From Budorcas taxicolor (taxonomy: Eukaryota; Chordata; Mammalia; Artiodactyla; Bovidae), in contig NC_068913.1 of the NCBI RefSeq assembly GCF_023091745.1, forward strand, positions 15,146,001 through 15,210,000: DNA of 64,000 nucleotides. The letters run 5' to 3'. Position 1 is the first letter of the stretch; the number at the start of each line of letters is the position of its first letter. The notes beneath the pieces were generated by a model that worked only from the letters and a program-made list of their open reading frames with translations, had not been told where the DNA came from and searched no databases. Position numbers and translations under genes: made by a program. Positions 11,161 through 23,696 of the stretch are shown piece by piece.

Positions 11161-12489
11161 AATCACAGAGGAAATGTAGCCGGGTATGAACTCGTGGCAC
11201 GACTCGTATATCAGTAGTCCATAGCAGTTCTACATAGATCCTTTTCTTTAAAGTTATTTAACTGTTTTGAAAATGGTTTCAACAGAAGTAATTCCAAGCG
11301 CACCAGAAAGGAAACCAGAATCTTAAAGAAAAATATACTCTCTTTGCTGAGCAAGGCAAACATATCAGTATGCAGAGAGACAAGCCCATCTCTTATGTTT
11401 TATTTCCTTAATAAATCCACCAAAATCCACTTACTTTCTGTCTTTAAAAAGCTGATAGACAAAGAGTTCTGTGGCCATTAAAAATTAATGCCTACAACTG
11501 GTTTGTAACCACTTTAAAACAGTACTGGTTTTTAAAATATTTTTATTTCTCTTTTATTTACCGTATCTCATTTTGGGACTTTACACATATTATAAACACA
11601 GTAAATATTTGTCGGGGATTTTTAAAAACTCATTGAAAACATTCTCTGGGGAAGTGTTTTCTATTTAAAGACTTAGATAACCTGCTATTTTCCCACCTAC
11701 CCCACAAATAAACTAACACACGTCTATTACAAACCTATCCCTCTTTATAGCCAGGCCCTTACAGAATAATATATTTCCAAAAAGCTCTAAGTGGCCACTT
11801 TCTGTCATGATGTTTCTTTTTAATTCTTTCAGGAGTCAGTGTTTAAAAATCCTTGTGTCTGCAAAAGATAGGAGCTTGATGTTGTTTAAAGCTGTCTAGC
11901 GCAAAGTCATTTGATGAAACTGACTTCATTTTAAGAACTAAAAAAGTGAATGTAAAGACTAGGTGGCTCTCCAAAATTAAGTCAAAAGACTTGCTTTTGC
12001 TTTGCTTTTTAAAACCTCTTTAAATAATGTGAAAAAAAAATCCACCCATAAAACAGCATTGCTTTCAAAAAGAAATAATAATAATAATTTTCTTCTTAAT
12101 GAAAAAACAAATTCGGTGATTCTAATAAACGCACAATTGTTTTTCTATATTCAGTGGAACTAAGACTAAAGTAATTTAGAATTTGAGCTGTTCTCCCCTT
12201 TGGGTCTATGGAGGGAGGTGGAAGAACCTATTGGTTATTGGTTTTACTTCCCTGAAATCTTTACTTCTCAGTCCTGGACACCTTTAAGTTTTTGCTCAGT
12301 GGCCTTTCTTGAGCACGTTGTTTAAAAATTCGCCTCCTCCTCCCCTGATCAGCACGCCCAGTGCCCCTTCCCAGCGTTCTCTGTCTCTGTCCTAGTTTCC
12401 TGACTCAGTGTATGTTTTGTTTATTTATTTGCTGTCAGCTTCTTTCTGCTCATTCATGGAAGCACCGTGGCGTGAGCACAGATTTTGGC

Positions 12490-12505
12490 GGGGGGGGGGG
12501 GGGGG
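12490..12505. repeat. G16 homopolymer
   Basis: Sixteen G between GGC and TCCCTG. Confidence 0.97.
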
Positions 12506-12694
12506 TCCCTGTCCTGTGCCTGGTACATGACACACTGTGAGTGCTCCCTAAATGTTTGCTGACATACAAGCTTAGGCAACGCTTGTTTGTAGATTTCTCT
12601 GTATGGATATTTGCAGCTCTCTTGGTGGTTTAAAAAGCAATTTCACATTAATAATTTTATCTGTGTATTCTTGATAAATTTGTGTTTTAAGAAA

Positions 12695-12800
12695 AGGTTA
12701 TTATCCCAATTCAGCAAATGACGGAAAGGGCCTCAGAGAGTTCCTATGAATTATGCTAAGTGAGGGGCTAGCAAGTGGTAGACTCCAGCCTCAGACTCAG
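12695..12800 (-). mobile_element. MIR SINE relic
   Basis: TTATTATCCCAATTCAGCAA, GGGCCTCAGAGAGTTCC and GCTAGCAAGTGGTAGACTCC match a reversed MIR core. Confidence 0.65.
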
Positions 12801-12958
12801 ACTGATTACGTGCCTTGAAATGCCCCTACCATCCAGGTTGTGAATCTGTCTGAAGGAATACAGCAAGGCCTGTAGTAAGTATTGCTGGATCAGGTCTCAG
12901 GAGAGTGGATTCCACAGAGTAAGTAAGAATACAGTGTGGATGGATAACATGGGTTGGG

Positions 12959-13082
12959 AAGATACCCTGGAGGAGGAAATGGCAACCCACTCCAGTATTC
13001 TTGCCTGGAGAATCCCATGGACAGAGGAGCCTGGCAGGCTACAGTCCATAGGGTCCCAAAGAGTTGGACACAGCTAAGCAAG
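12959..13082 (+). mobile_element. Bov-A SINE fragment
   Basis: A Bov-A monomer from GGAGGAGGAAATGGCAACCC to AGAGTTGGACACAGCTAAGC. No tRNA head. Confidence 0.92.
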
Positions 13083-13483
13083 TTCCACCCTCATAGTCTT
13101 GATATACATGCCCTGTGTGCTGTGTGTGGTGACCTCTGGAAACTGAAAGAGCTCTCCACCTCAAGAGCCTCCACACACCCCTGCTTGCACTGCAGCTGAG
13201 CAGCACACCTGCACTTCAGGCATCTCTCCATGACATTTCTGTTTCATGACAGCTGTGGGTAGGGAGGCACTGCCCTTAATGTTTAAAGATCAGAGACCCC
13301 GTTACACACAGAACCAGGTAGAACATGAAGCCTGACATGGTTGGAAGATTTGGGGGGGAAATTACTCTGTCTCCTCATCTATTAAATTAGGTTGGTGGTA
13401 CCAAGTTCCGACATATAAATTACATGATGCAAGTAAAGCATTCATCACTGCTTTAGGTGTGATTATTGTGCAAATAAATGCGG

Positions 13484-14086
13484 GAAAAGTGGAAACAGTG
13501 TCCGATTTCATATTTTTGGGCTCCAAAATCAATGCAGACGGTGACAGCAGCCACGGAATTAAAAATGCTTGCTCCTTGAAAGAAAAGCTATGATAAACCT
13601 AGACAGAGTATTAAAAAGCAGAGACATCACTTTGCTGGCAAAGGTCCATACAGTCAAAGCTATGGTTTTTCCCGTAGTCATGTATGGATGTGAGACTTGG
13701 ACCATGAAGAAGGCCAAGTGCTGAAGAATTGATGCTTTTGAAATGTGGTGTCGGAGAAGACTCTTGAGAGTCCCTTGGACTGCAAGGAGATCAAATCAGT
13801 CCATCCTAAAGGAAATCAATCCTGAATATTCATTGGAAGAACTGATGCTGAAGCTAAAGCTCCAATACTTCAGCCACCTGATGCAGAAAGCTGACTCATT
13901 GGAAAAGACCCTGATACTGGAGGGCAAGAGGAGAAGGGGACAACAGAGGATGAGATGGTTGGATAGCCTCACTGACTCAGTGGACATGAGTTTGAACAAA
14001 CTCAGGGGGATGGTGAAGGACAGGGAAGCCTACTGTGCTGCAGTCCATGGGGTCACAAAGAGTCAGACAGGACTTATCGACTGAAC
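13484..14086 (+). mobile_element. BovB 3' fragment (5'-truncated)
   Basis: About 600 bp of the BovB C-terminal coding region and tail. The deduced peptide includes RRLLRVPWTARRSNQSILKE and RRRGQQRMRWLDSLTDSVD, ending in the AGAGTCAGACAGGACTTATC-like tail. It is 5'-truncated and frame-broken upstream of 13743. A shared ATTGTG at both edges may be target duplication, but this is uncertain. Confidence 0.92.
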
Positions 14087-14156
14087 AACCACAATTGTGT
14101 GTCTCATTATCTCTTCTACTAGATTATAAAACCATAGAAGTTAAGGCATGTCACTG

Positions 14157-14612
14157 GCTGTATTAGTTTGCTAGGGCTGCCATAACAATGTCCCATAAAC
14201 TGAGCAGTTTAAACAGTAAAAATGGAAAGTCTCACAGTTGTAGAAGCTAGAATTTCAAGATCAAGGTGTTGGCCAGTTGGTTCTGATGGCTGTGAGGGAG
14301 AATCTGTTCTGTGTCTCTGTGGTTTGCTGGCCGACTTTGGCACGTCTCGGCTTGCAGAGGCAGCCCTCTAGTCTTCGCCTTCATCCTCAATGACGTTCTC
14401 CCTGTGTGTCAATCTGTGTTTGAATCTCCCCTCGTTTATGAAGACACTGGTCGTGCTGGGTCCAGTGCCCTCACTGCTCTGGCACAACCTCATCTTAACT
14501 AATATACCTGCACGGACACTAATTCCAAATAAGATCAACATTCTGAAGTTCTGGAGGTTTGGAAGTCAACATATAAATTTGGGGAGGGGGACACAATTCC
14601 ACCCATAACGTG
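14157..14612 (-). mobile_element. MLT1-type ERVL-MaLR LTR
   Basis: On the + strand it starts TGTATTAGTTTGCTAGGGCT and ends GGGACACAATTCCACCCATA, the reverse of an MLT1 LTR. Solo and non-coding. It lies directly after the BovB fragment. Confidence 0.82.
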
Positions 14613-16472
14613 GGATTTGGCACCTTCATATCTGTCGTATTTTACTTGTATTTAGTAAGTTCCAGGGAGTGGCTCTGGGACCCACTGGACTTGATAAAAG
14701 TCTCTAGAAGGTTCAGAGGTAGAGCTGCTTCCCAGCTTATTGGTCTTTTGAAAACTGCCTCTCCATCCAAGGTTTACCAGAAGAGAAACTTCCTTCCTCC
14801 TAGCACCTCCTTGGGCTTTGTGTTTGATCTTTGGCTCAAGAAAATATAACATGTCAAGTTGAATATTTTGCTCAGGACTTTCCAAGCTGGTTTTTAACAG
14901 ACAGGTAGCCATAATATCTTTACATATAAAGATTTAGGTGTGTTATTTATAGTTTAACATGTCTAAATATCTGGGTAACTCAGTGTACTTATCAAAATTT
15001 TAAGTGAATGTCTTTGTCTCACAGGTATGTGTTAGTAATAATGTATTAATAATAAATGTGTTAATGTGTTAATAATAAATGACAGTTTTCCTCAAAGGCA
15101 TCTTACTTTCTTTCTGATATGTGTATAGTGTGATTATAAAGTAATGAGGTTGGTTCCACAGTCTACACACATGCATATAGATTGCTGTATTCTATTGAAA
15201 ATTTTCATGAGATATTTCCAGTATCTAAATTGTAATACTGTACTTCACACATCCATATTTTTAAAATGGATATTCCCTCCACAAATCACTTGCTTAATAC
15301 AGCAGAACTTTTGGAGTTGATTTTCAGGCTACATTTGTTTGGGCATTTAAACGTGCATTATATAATACATTCTCTAAATGGTTGGAGCTGAAAGTTTGAG
15401 TTGTTATAAATATCAGGATTTGTTGTCATGGAAATGGGACTCTCTACAGAGCTCTGAATGTATAGAAAGTCTGCAAATATTTGTTGAGTGACTGAATGTA
15501 TGAATGAGTGAGGGGGTGTGGAGGAAGTGAAGGCATTTCTTTTAAATTCCACTTGAACCAATGGAATCAGTAACCTGTGGTGAATATGATACTGAAGAGT
15601 GAAGGTAATATATTTAAAAAATACAGAAGCAAGTTTTAATTGTTTATATTGTCTTATTCCTGTAAGTTGGACTTTGTCATGATGCTTTGTCTTGTCCCCC
15701 CACCCTCTACCCTGTGACTGATGGTTTCAAGCACTCTGCAATGGAAGGGATCTCCAAGAAAGGCAGTTTTAGGGGGAAGAGACACAAGGGATGCACATTT
15801 GCATAGGGCAGGAAGGGCACTGGAACATCTGGTGGTGGTGGCTGACTGGTACCATTTGTTAGCACTCATTAAATTCACATTAATGCACGAGTTGCTCTGA
15901 ATGTGTAAATGCCATTTCAGGTCAGTTGTTTTCTCCCAGGTCAATGGCAATGACTTTGGGAGGCCCTATCCTGGTTGTTTCCTTGCCAATGGCATTTGAC
16001 CTGGGGTCAGACCTGTATTTAACCCTTTCGTGTAGGTCAAAACCAAATCAACAGGGTGAGGATGAAACTGGAAATGAGTGGTCTGTACAGCAGGTGTCCC
16101 CTGCAGAGAATGTGCCGCAGGTGGAAACAGTTTAAGATCTGTTCCTGGCCCATCTCCGAAGACGCTTCAGAGGTCAAAGACGCAATTCCAAGACATCCCG
16201 TGTGGCGGGGGATCTGGGGATAGATGGAGCAGGTGCTGACTTGGAGCGGTTTCTCAGCAGCACGGTGGGAGGACTTTCAAAGAGACCCCTTCTGGAGATA
16301 ATGTATCCATATATTCATGAGCACATATCTCGGGCATCCATCGTGGACTGATTTACTTAGAAGTTGCCCCGAATGATTAGAACTTTACCCTCTGCCCCTA
16401 CCTCCCACCAGCAACCGGAGATTTTGATTGGAAGGCAAGAATATAATGCATTTTTCTCTTTCTTTGTTCTAG

Positions 16473-16562
16473 AGGATGAGGACGATGAGGAAATGGTGGA
16501 ACCTAAAGGGGGCCAGGATTCAGAACAGGAAAATGAAGACAAAAAGCAGGAGGTGAAGGAAG
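16473..16562 (+). CDS. DYNC1I1: DYNC1I1 internal exon A (acidic linker)
   Basis: This 90-nt exon encodes about 30 residues of the dynein-1 intermediate chain (DEEMVEPK followed by KKQEVKE). The acidic stretch lies in the disordered linker between the light-chain-binding sites near the N-terminus and the roadblock-binding helix. The acceptor is a strong pyrimidine tract ending TTCTAG at 16471-16472. The donor is AAG|GTACAG at 16563. The exon starts and ends in phase 1, and its final G joins CT at 24114 to make an Ala codon. DYNC1I2 has a clearly different sequence here, which supports paralogue 1. A few residues (Gly-Gly after Lys, Gln after Ser-Glu, Glu before Asp-Lys) differ from the human and mouse forms as I remember them. 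The linker is tolerant, so this fits ordinary divergence. The gene's start lies upstream of the window. Confidence 0.95.
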
Positions 16563-16992
16563 GTACAGTGTGGGAGAGAAATCGAGTCATTGTTTTATTG
16601 TTTTTGTTTTTGTAACCAACGTAAGGGGGTATAGAGGTAAGTAAAAAATTTAATATATGCCTCCAGAATGGAAGGTTTTCTGGGATTGTTCAGTACATTA
16701 CATGTAGCAATATAAACTGAGTTCCTTTAGTTTTTGACTGACAGAAACAAATAAAATACAGGTCATCCACAATTCCAGCAACAAGTCCAGTTCCTTTAAA
16801 ATTCCTGTAAAAGTATTACTAAATAGCAGTAAAACAAGATACTTGTTATCAATTGACATGTTACCTAGTTGACTCCATCCTATGTTCCCAATGATAACAG
16901 GAAGGGAAAGAAGCAGATATAATTATTTTGTCAGCAAATTCTGAGGTTTATGCTTGTGCGCTATAGAGAAACATTAACCATGATCATCACTA

Positions 16993-17219
16993 TGGTGCAT
17001 GTGAGCTAAGTCGCTTCAGTTGTGTCTGACTCTGTGCGACCCTGTGGACTGTAGCCCGCCAGGCTCCTCTGTCCATGGGATTCTCCAGGCAAGAATACTG
17101 GAGTGGGCTGCCATGCCCTCCTCCAGGGTATTTCCTGACCCAGGGATGGAACCAGCATCTCTTCCATCTCCTGCGTTGGCGGGCAGACTCTTTACCACTA
17201 GCGCCACCTGGGAAGCCCA
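16993..17219 (-). mobile_element. Bov-tA SINE, 430 bp downstream of exon A
   Basis: A full reversed Bov-tA between perfect 10-bp duplications ATCATCACTA (16983-16992 and 17220-17229). The tRNA-like head ends CCACCTGGGAAGCCC. Confidence 0.95.
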
Positions 17220-17299
17220 ATCATCACTACTGACTGTGCTATGAATGTCTTCTCCATGCTCTGCCCAGATCAGGAGCAGCCTCTATTTGCTCCAGGATA

Positions 17300-17460
17300 A
17301 CAACGACTAATATTTAGTAAGGGCTTACTAGGTGTTTGACTGTGTCCTTAACACTCCAAAGGTATTATGCACCCTTTGCAACACCCTTTTGAAGCAATAT
17401 AAACTGGGTTCCCTATTGTCTCTATCTTATAGAGAGAAATAGGAAAAGAGAGGTTTAAAA
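17300..17460 (-). mobile_element. MIR-like SINE relic
   Basis: GGGCTTACTAGGTGTTTGAC, TTAACACTCCAAAGGTATTA and a later AAGAGAGGTTTAAAAGCAG keep the order of a reversed MIR, at high divergence. Confidence 0.55.
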
Positions 17461-17483
17461 GCAGAATTAAAGATTTTAAAATT

Positions 17484-17501
17484 AAAAAAAAAAAAAAAAA
17501 A
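17484..17501. repeat. A18 homopolymer
   Basis: Eighteen A following TTTTAAAATT, not clearly attached to any SINE. Confidence 0.97.
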
Positions 17502-18208
17502 GCATACCCTGTATACATAATGTATAGGTACCAAGCCTCTGCTTAGAGCTGACGCCAAAGCCTATACACCTCCCCATGGTGCCCTCCTCCCGTAATAGTC
17601 CTGGGTTTCAAAACACAAGAAAGCGGGAATGTAAAAAGAATAGAAAGGCGTAGGCCAGAAATACTATAGCTGATGTCCTTAAAAATCTAATTTTGTGTGC
17701 TTTTGGAGATTTCCAGCCTAAGGAGGAAAAGAGAATTTGAGATTGTCATTCTTACTGAGAAGTGAAGTATCTGTGAGGGTGGACTCTTGCATATTTCCTG
17801 TTAAGTGTCCCAGGCTTAGAGCAACAAAAGTCTAATTAGAAGCTCAGTTTATTTTATTTTTACATTTATTTATTTTTAATTGATGATTGCTTTACTGTAT
17901 TGGTTTGCTTTCTGTCATACATCAATTTTTAAATTTTCCATTTGCCTGTGACTCTGGCACACATGGTCATCCCCAGGGACTTTGTAAGAGTGGGTATGTA
18001 CTGGCCATGTGGACTCACCTCACCCTGCCCAGGCATGAGTGAGGTGTCTCTTTACTGCCAAATTCTAGGGTGTGGCTGTAGATAGGTAGTAGATTCAGCA
18101 TCTTTAAGAGTGGCATTCACAGAAGGCCCAAGTTACTTTTTCTGAGAGATTGTAAAAGGATCTGACTGAAGCAATTTCACATTTAAACTCCTGCTAAGAA
18201 TGTGGGGA

Positions 18209-18408
18209 GGCTTCCCTGGTGGCTCAGATGGTAAAGAATCTGCCTGCAATGTGGGAGGCCTGGATTTGGTCCTTGAGCTGGGAAGATCCCCTGGAGAAGA
18301 GAATACCCACTCTAGTTCCTTGCTTGGAGAATCCCATGGACAAGAAGCTACAGTCCATGGGTCTCAAAGAGCTGGACATGATTGAGTGACCAACACTTTC
18401 ACTTTCAA
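18209..18408 (+). mobile_element. Bov-tA SINE
   Basis: The head GGCTTCCCTGGTGGCTCAGA with an A-box-like TGGCTCAG is followed by a decayed B box, then a Bov-A body with small deletions and a TTTCACTTTC tail. Confidence 0.94.
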
Positions 18409-21349
18409 GAACATGTGTATATATTTAAGCTGGTGAATAGAATATCATTAACACAGGTGTAGCAAGAGACAAAATAAGTCCGAGTTTACTAAAATACTAT
18501 TTTTTTTACCAAAATATCCTTAAGATGTACTGAGTGATAAGGAGCCAGGGTATATTTTGTGTGTCTTGGCACAGATTCCCTCCTGCCCCCCAACCCCAAT
18601 CTCCAAATTGTCTTCTCTGGCAAAGCACTGCAACCTCCTTCTTAAGTTCTGAGCAAAAACGCCCTCCAGTTTTAACTGTTACTCATGCTTCATGGAATTG
18701 ATTAAAGTCCTGTTCAAAGTCCAAAAGAAGTTTGAAAGTACATTTCCTGTTACTGCCATGCGTGCGTCTTAGTCTCTATTAATGGCTTTTCTGCACATTA
18801 GCACATGATGGGTTAAAAGCATGTTTATGCTGGCATCAAACTCTTGCTGGCTTTTTTTCTTTTTTTTTTTTAAAGCAAGATAGTATTTTGCAAACTTTTA
18901 AAAGAGTCTCTAGCAGATACGATCATGGCGCCATTCACACAGCTGCGTGGTAGGCAGGGCTGTGTCAGCACTTCCATAGGAACCCTGAATTTCAGGGATT
19001 TATTACTTAGCCATAAACATTTGCTCTGGGCTGAAACTTGACATACACGGTTTTAAACCAGGGAACATATTTTTGAGAAATCTGGCCTTTTTTAGAATTT
19101 AAAAAAGAGTGCTGAGGGGAAGATGGGGAAAAAAAAAATCTGTGCTCACTAGCTTTTGACATTTTTGCCCATGTGACATCAAAATGCATTAAACAGTAAA
19201 GAAATGTAGGTTCAATTTATTAATCTTCCCACTTTTTTTTTTTTTTCACACACAAAAGAGTTGGGAAAAGCAGCAAGTACCTTTTAGCTTTTAATCAAAT
19301 TTTAGGAAATTTCTGTATGTGAGTGTCCTAGTATTTTCATGTTTAGAAATTTAAAACAACAGAATCAGAAACTTAGCTCTTGTAATTGCACATTAACTCA
19401 TAAACCTCACATTAACGTCAGAGAAGGGCATCATTCTTTATTCAGTTTGGTTTTTCTTACTCTTATTTTTGAACTGATTTCACTGTAAAATTCTCCAAGA
19501 ACCACTGTGCCTACTTAATCTGATTTAATATTTCAGTTATGTGGGTTTACTTACTTATTTTTTAACCTTTTGGATATATTTTTTGAAAACTATTTAAAAG
19601 ATGTAATTTCTACATTGAAGTTTAAAGCTACCTCATTGAAAAAAGCATTTCTGAAATGGAGATTTTGAAAATTACTTTTGACCTAAAATGAGGTTGTATA
19701 ATATTCAATATAAATTGTGGATTTCACTATGGATTTTACATTTTTACAGGGAACAAAAAACCCAGGAACTCTAGACATCAAAAGATATAGTGTATAGTAA
19801 AGAGAGTAAATAAAAAAGAAACTGAAAAAATGCACATTCAGGTCACTAAGAAAACTCAAGAAAGCATAGCAGATAGGATAGGATCACTATGAGAAACACA
19901 TAAAAAAAGTATTGTCTTATACAAAACCAAGACAAATTAGTATTTTAGTAATAAAAAGAATAAAAAATAGACCCTAAAAAAAATTCATACTAAAGTTTAA
20001 TTTTTCAGGCTATGAATTCATAGAAATTGGGCAGTTTTCTAAACTTTGAATTTTATGACTCTAGGGCTTTGTTTTCATACTTCTTATTCAAGCTGAATGT
20101 AACTGTTCGGGTAAAGTTCGGTAAGTTTGAAATCGGTCCTGTTATTTGGATTATATGAAAGTAATAACCACGTCTTCTGCTTTTCCTGAAGAATCTTTAT
20201 TTCTTACGAAAGATCACTCTAAATGCATAAAATATTGCCAGCTCTTGGCAGAAATAGTCCATGTTGCAAAAACAAACAACAAAACCTGCTATAATAGCAC
20301 TTTCTGCTTAACTTGTAAGAAAAAATCAAACATTGCTGTTGTCCTTGTTTTTCTCTGGCATGCCTGTGGCTATTAATTCCCATCTTTTCATGCAGTGAAG
20401 ATGTTGAAAACAATTCTTTAGGTTCCAGGGATAGGGGAAAACTGAAGAAACGGAAACTTCAGGGAGAATTTGAGGTCTATCCTAGAGTCAGACTGTTATG
20501 GTTCAAGTTGTTTATGCTTATATTTTAAATTTTGTGGACTCCATTAATACACTGATTTTCTTCTCGTGAAATACAGCGTCTGGAGAGGTTTTATCTCCTG
20601 AATACTGATATTGGTTATGGTTCCTGGATAGTCCATTCTGTTTTCATTACCTTGTAATAAAACATCAGTTTAAAGATTCTTAAATATGAGAGGTTTGGGG
20701 TCTTATCAAGCATAACTATGGCTCTATTTAACTCCTAAGTTGAATATTGTTTATGACTTTTAAAAAGTACTCATCTGTTATTTTGTGCTAACAAATCATG
20801 TCATTTGATCTCTGTTAGACATCAAAGCTTAATATAAAATATGTTCTTTGTTTTGGTTCTGTAGCAATTTAGTTTCAACCCAAATATTGTATTGTCAAAC
20901 ATAATATGTGGAGAGGCTCCTGCTTCACTTACCTGAACTTGGCTTCTGCAAATACACTTTGATCAGCCGTTTAGGTTTCTTTTAGAGAAGAAGGTGTAGG
21001 TCTTTAAAGCTGAGATCAAAATGACAATAAACTACAGGGGAAAAAATTACAGAAAATTACACAGGAACTATTTTTTATTCAAAGTAATGGACCTGCAAGG
21101 AAAGATACAGGTGGAATAAAAGTAACTCAAAAAGATAGGCAGAATAGAATAGATATTTTTAAAATATAAAAATAGGAATAAAAGGGAAAAAATTCCTATT
21201 TCTCTGAGTAATTTCAAGTGTGTTTCAAGTCATTCATCAGCAGTGACTAAAGTCAAATGAAGCTTTTTAAAATAAAACATTCTTCTTGACCTTGTAGTAT
21301 TCTAGTTTAGTGATGCTTATTTATGTAGCAGTAGTGACCAGAGATTGAA

Positions 21350-21522
21350 GGCAAAAGGAGAAGAGGGCAGCAGAGTATGAGATGGTTGGATGGCATCACC
21401 GACTCAATGGACATGAACTTGGGCAGACTCTGGGAGATAGTGAGGGGCAGGGAGGCTTGGTGTGCTAGTGTCCATGGCGTTGCAAAGAGTTGGACATGAC
21501 TGAGCGACTGAACAACAACAAC
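21350..21522 (+). mobile_element. BovB 3' terminal fragment
   Basis: The last 170 bp of BovB (GATGAGATGGTTGGATGGC-like core, tail GACTGAGCGACTGAACAACA). A Bov-tA SINE inserted 27 bp downstream. Confidence 0.9.
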
Positions 21523-21549
21523 TGATTATTGAATGCTCAACTATTTGCT

Positions 21550-21769
21550 GAGCTTCCCCAGTGGCTCAGTGGTAAAGAATTCACCAGCAGTGCAGGAGAT
21601 GCAGGAGACGCAGGTTCGACCCCTGGGTCAGGAAGATCCCCTGGAGGAGGGCATGGCAACCCACTCCAGTATTCTTGCCTGGAGAATCCCTTGAACAGAA
21701 GAGCCTGGCGGGCTACAGTCCATAGGGTCGCAAAGAGTTGGACACGACTGAAGCAGCTTCGAATGCATA
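21550..21769 (+). mobile_element. Bov-tA SINE
   Basis: A full-length copy flanked by perfect 12-bp duplications CAACTATTTGCT (21538-21549 and 21770-21781). The B box GGTTCGACC is kept. It inserted just past a BovB tail. Confidence 0.95.
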
Positions 21770-22579
21770 CAACTATTTGCTAGTGTGTTTATTTTTAACT
21801 CTTAAAGCAGACTTGAAGTTTGGGTATCATTGCCTCATTTTATAGATAACACTGCTGCTTAGAGAGCTTTTATTGATTGAAGAATCCAAGTTAGCAAATG
21901 GCATAGTAGCTCTCGGATTCCAGGTCGATTTTATAGAGTTCTGGTTATTTATGGTTTACACACAGCCTACCTCCCTATTTCTCAAACCAGTGTCTGTGTA
22001 GCGTTTCTCAGCAGATGTTGATGGAGGTTCTTATAGAGTCCCAGTGTACACAGGCGTATTTGGGACTCTGGAGATTTCAGCAACAAAGAAATCCCTCTGC
22101 CTCTTAGAATCGCTGGGGTGAACTGTATTTGGAGATTACCTTCTGCTTAGGGGATGAATCATGTTTTTGTTATAACATCACCTGGAGAGCATTTTATAAG
22201 GTGTGAGCCAACTACGTCATGATCATTCAAGTTTCTTGTTCAAGTACAGACTTTGGGAGTCTGTCTAGACCCTCTTTCATTTTGATTTGGGGCAAAGGAG
22301 GGCCGGCCAGAATGGGGGAGACATTCTGAACATTACAGGTTTGAGACCTACTTCCATGGCTCTGCAAGAAGACTTCCCTGCACCTTCTTTTATTTCTCTT
22401 ATCCAGTGGGTCACCAGCTCTAATAAACTGTACAAGAATCTGCTCTCTTTCAGTCCTTACTTTCACTGGTTAAGTTTAAACCCCCATTGTTTCTTTTCTG
22501 AACTATTACCATATATTCCCAATTGGTCTCCCCATTTTTTCTCAGGGAATAACTTATGTTGGAGTGTACTAAATTAACA

Positions 22580-22730
22580 GTGTTGTATTACTTTCAGGTG
22601 TACAGCAGAGTGATTCCTTTATACATATACATGTATCTATTCTTGTTCAGACTTTTTGCCCATTTAGGTTGTTCCATAATATTGAGCATAGCGCCCTGTG
22701 CTATACAGTAGGTCCTTGTTCAAGGCAGTG
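22580..22730 (-). mobile_element. L1 3' fragment, reversed
   Basis: The TTGTATTACTTTCAGGTGTA and CCCTGTGCTATACAGTAGGT segments are the reverse complement of the L1 3' end. Confidence 0.82.
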
Positions 22731-23489
22731 GCTTCAAGATACCATTAATCAAGTCAAATAACTCTTCCATAAAACCTTATGCTGCAGGTGACTGCACCTA
22801 AATGATTCCTCTGATCATGTAGCCAGGTGGACATTGGTCCTAGTTATGGGGATGGTTGTGGAAGTGTTTGGGAAAGGCTGTGGGTGAGTGATTCCACCGA
22901 GGGACCTTTAATGCACTGCCCTCCTCCTGAAGTTTAAATTTCAGGAGCTTCTGATCCTACTAGAAGAATAATCAATCAAACACTTATTGAAGTCTCTCTG
23001 CACGGAAGTTGAAATGGAGTTCCTGAAGAGCCACAATGGTTCAGCTGACAGTTTCTGCCCTTAGGGATTTCTCATTCTGGAGGAGTTCCTAACGCTTCGT
23101 TTATAGGTTTATGTAAACTTTGCTACTGAAGGAACAGTTTCTCTAACCTAATCCTGACTCCGAGGTGAGCTGACTTTCAGACACTGTGACATATTGCTAG
23201 TTATTTAGTCTCTCTTGGCCTCATTTTGTATCTTCAGATTTAGTTTTATATGATTAATCATGCTGGAAAGTAAGGCATAAAAACAATTGTGAGGTATCTT
23301 ATAGCATTTATTTGTTTCATGTGTTTGTTTAAAAGCAGAAGATATCTTGGGTAAAGGTGGGTTTGCAAGGACATGCTTTAGTTTTTGAGGGGAATTTATA
23401 TAACAGTCTATCAACCTTATCAAGCAATTATGTCAAATAAAGTGAATTTATCAGTAGAAAGAGGCAAGGTGCTATCTGAATCGTATTAT

Positions 23490-23696
23490 GAAAGTGAAGT
23501 TACTCAGTTGTGTCCAACTCTTTGTGACCCCATGGACTGTAGCCTACCAGGCTCCTCCCTCCATGGGATTCTCCAGGCAAGAGTACTGGAGCGGGTTGCC
23601 ATTTTCCCTCTCCAGGGGATCTTCCCGACCCAGGGATCGAACCTGGGTCTCCAGCATTCCAGGCAGACGCTTTAACCTCTGAGCTACCAGGGAAGT
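23490..23696 (-). mobile_element. Bov-tA SINE
   Basis: A reversed full-length copy between GTATTAT duplications (23483-23489 and 23697-23703). Confidence 0.94.

Larger units (their letters stand above)
1..16472 (+). other. DYNC1I1: DYNC1I1 intron (3' part, at least 16.5 kb)
   Basis: This is the intron 5' of exon A and no exon could be found in it. I looked for the preceding DYNC1I1 exon, which should carry the KETQTP LC8 motif, and did not see it. The stretch holds the repeats listed separately. Between them, about 2050-3030, 6010-7680, 9445-10035, 10730-12480 and 14615-16470 are unique-looking, AT-rich sequence with no gene I can support. Confidence 0.9.

Noticed and set aside
14157..14612. 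A possible endogenous retrovirus at the LTR-like sequences (also 42147 and 59510)
   Set aside because: All three look like solitary MLT1-type LTRs without internal gag or pol sequence.
23385..23682. Frames with repeated peptides such as SMGFSRQEYWSG, also seen at 12890, 25127 and elsewhere
   Set aside because: These peptides are translations of Bov-tA/Bov-A SINEs and recur wherever a SINE lies in that orientation.
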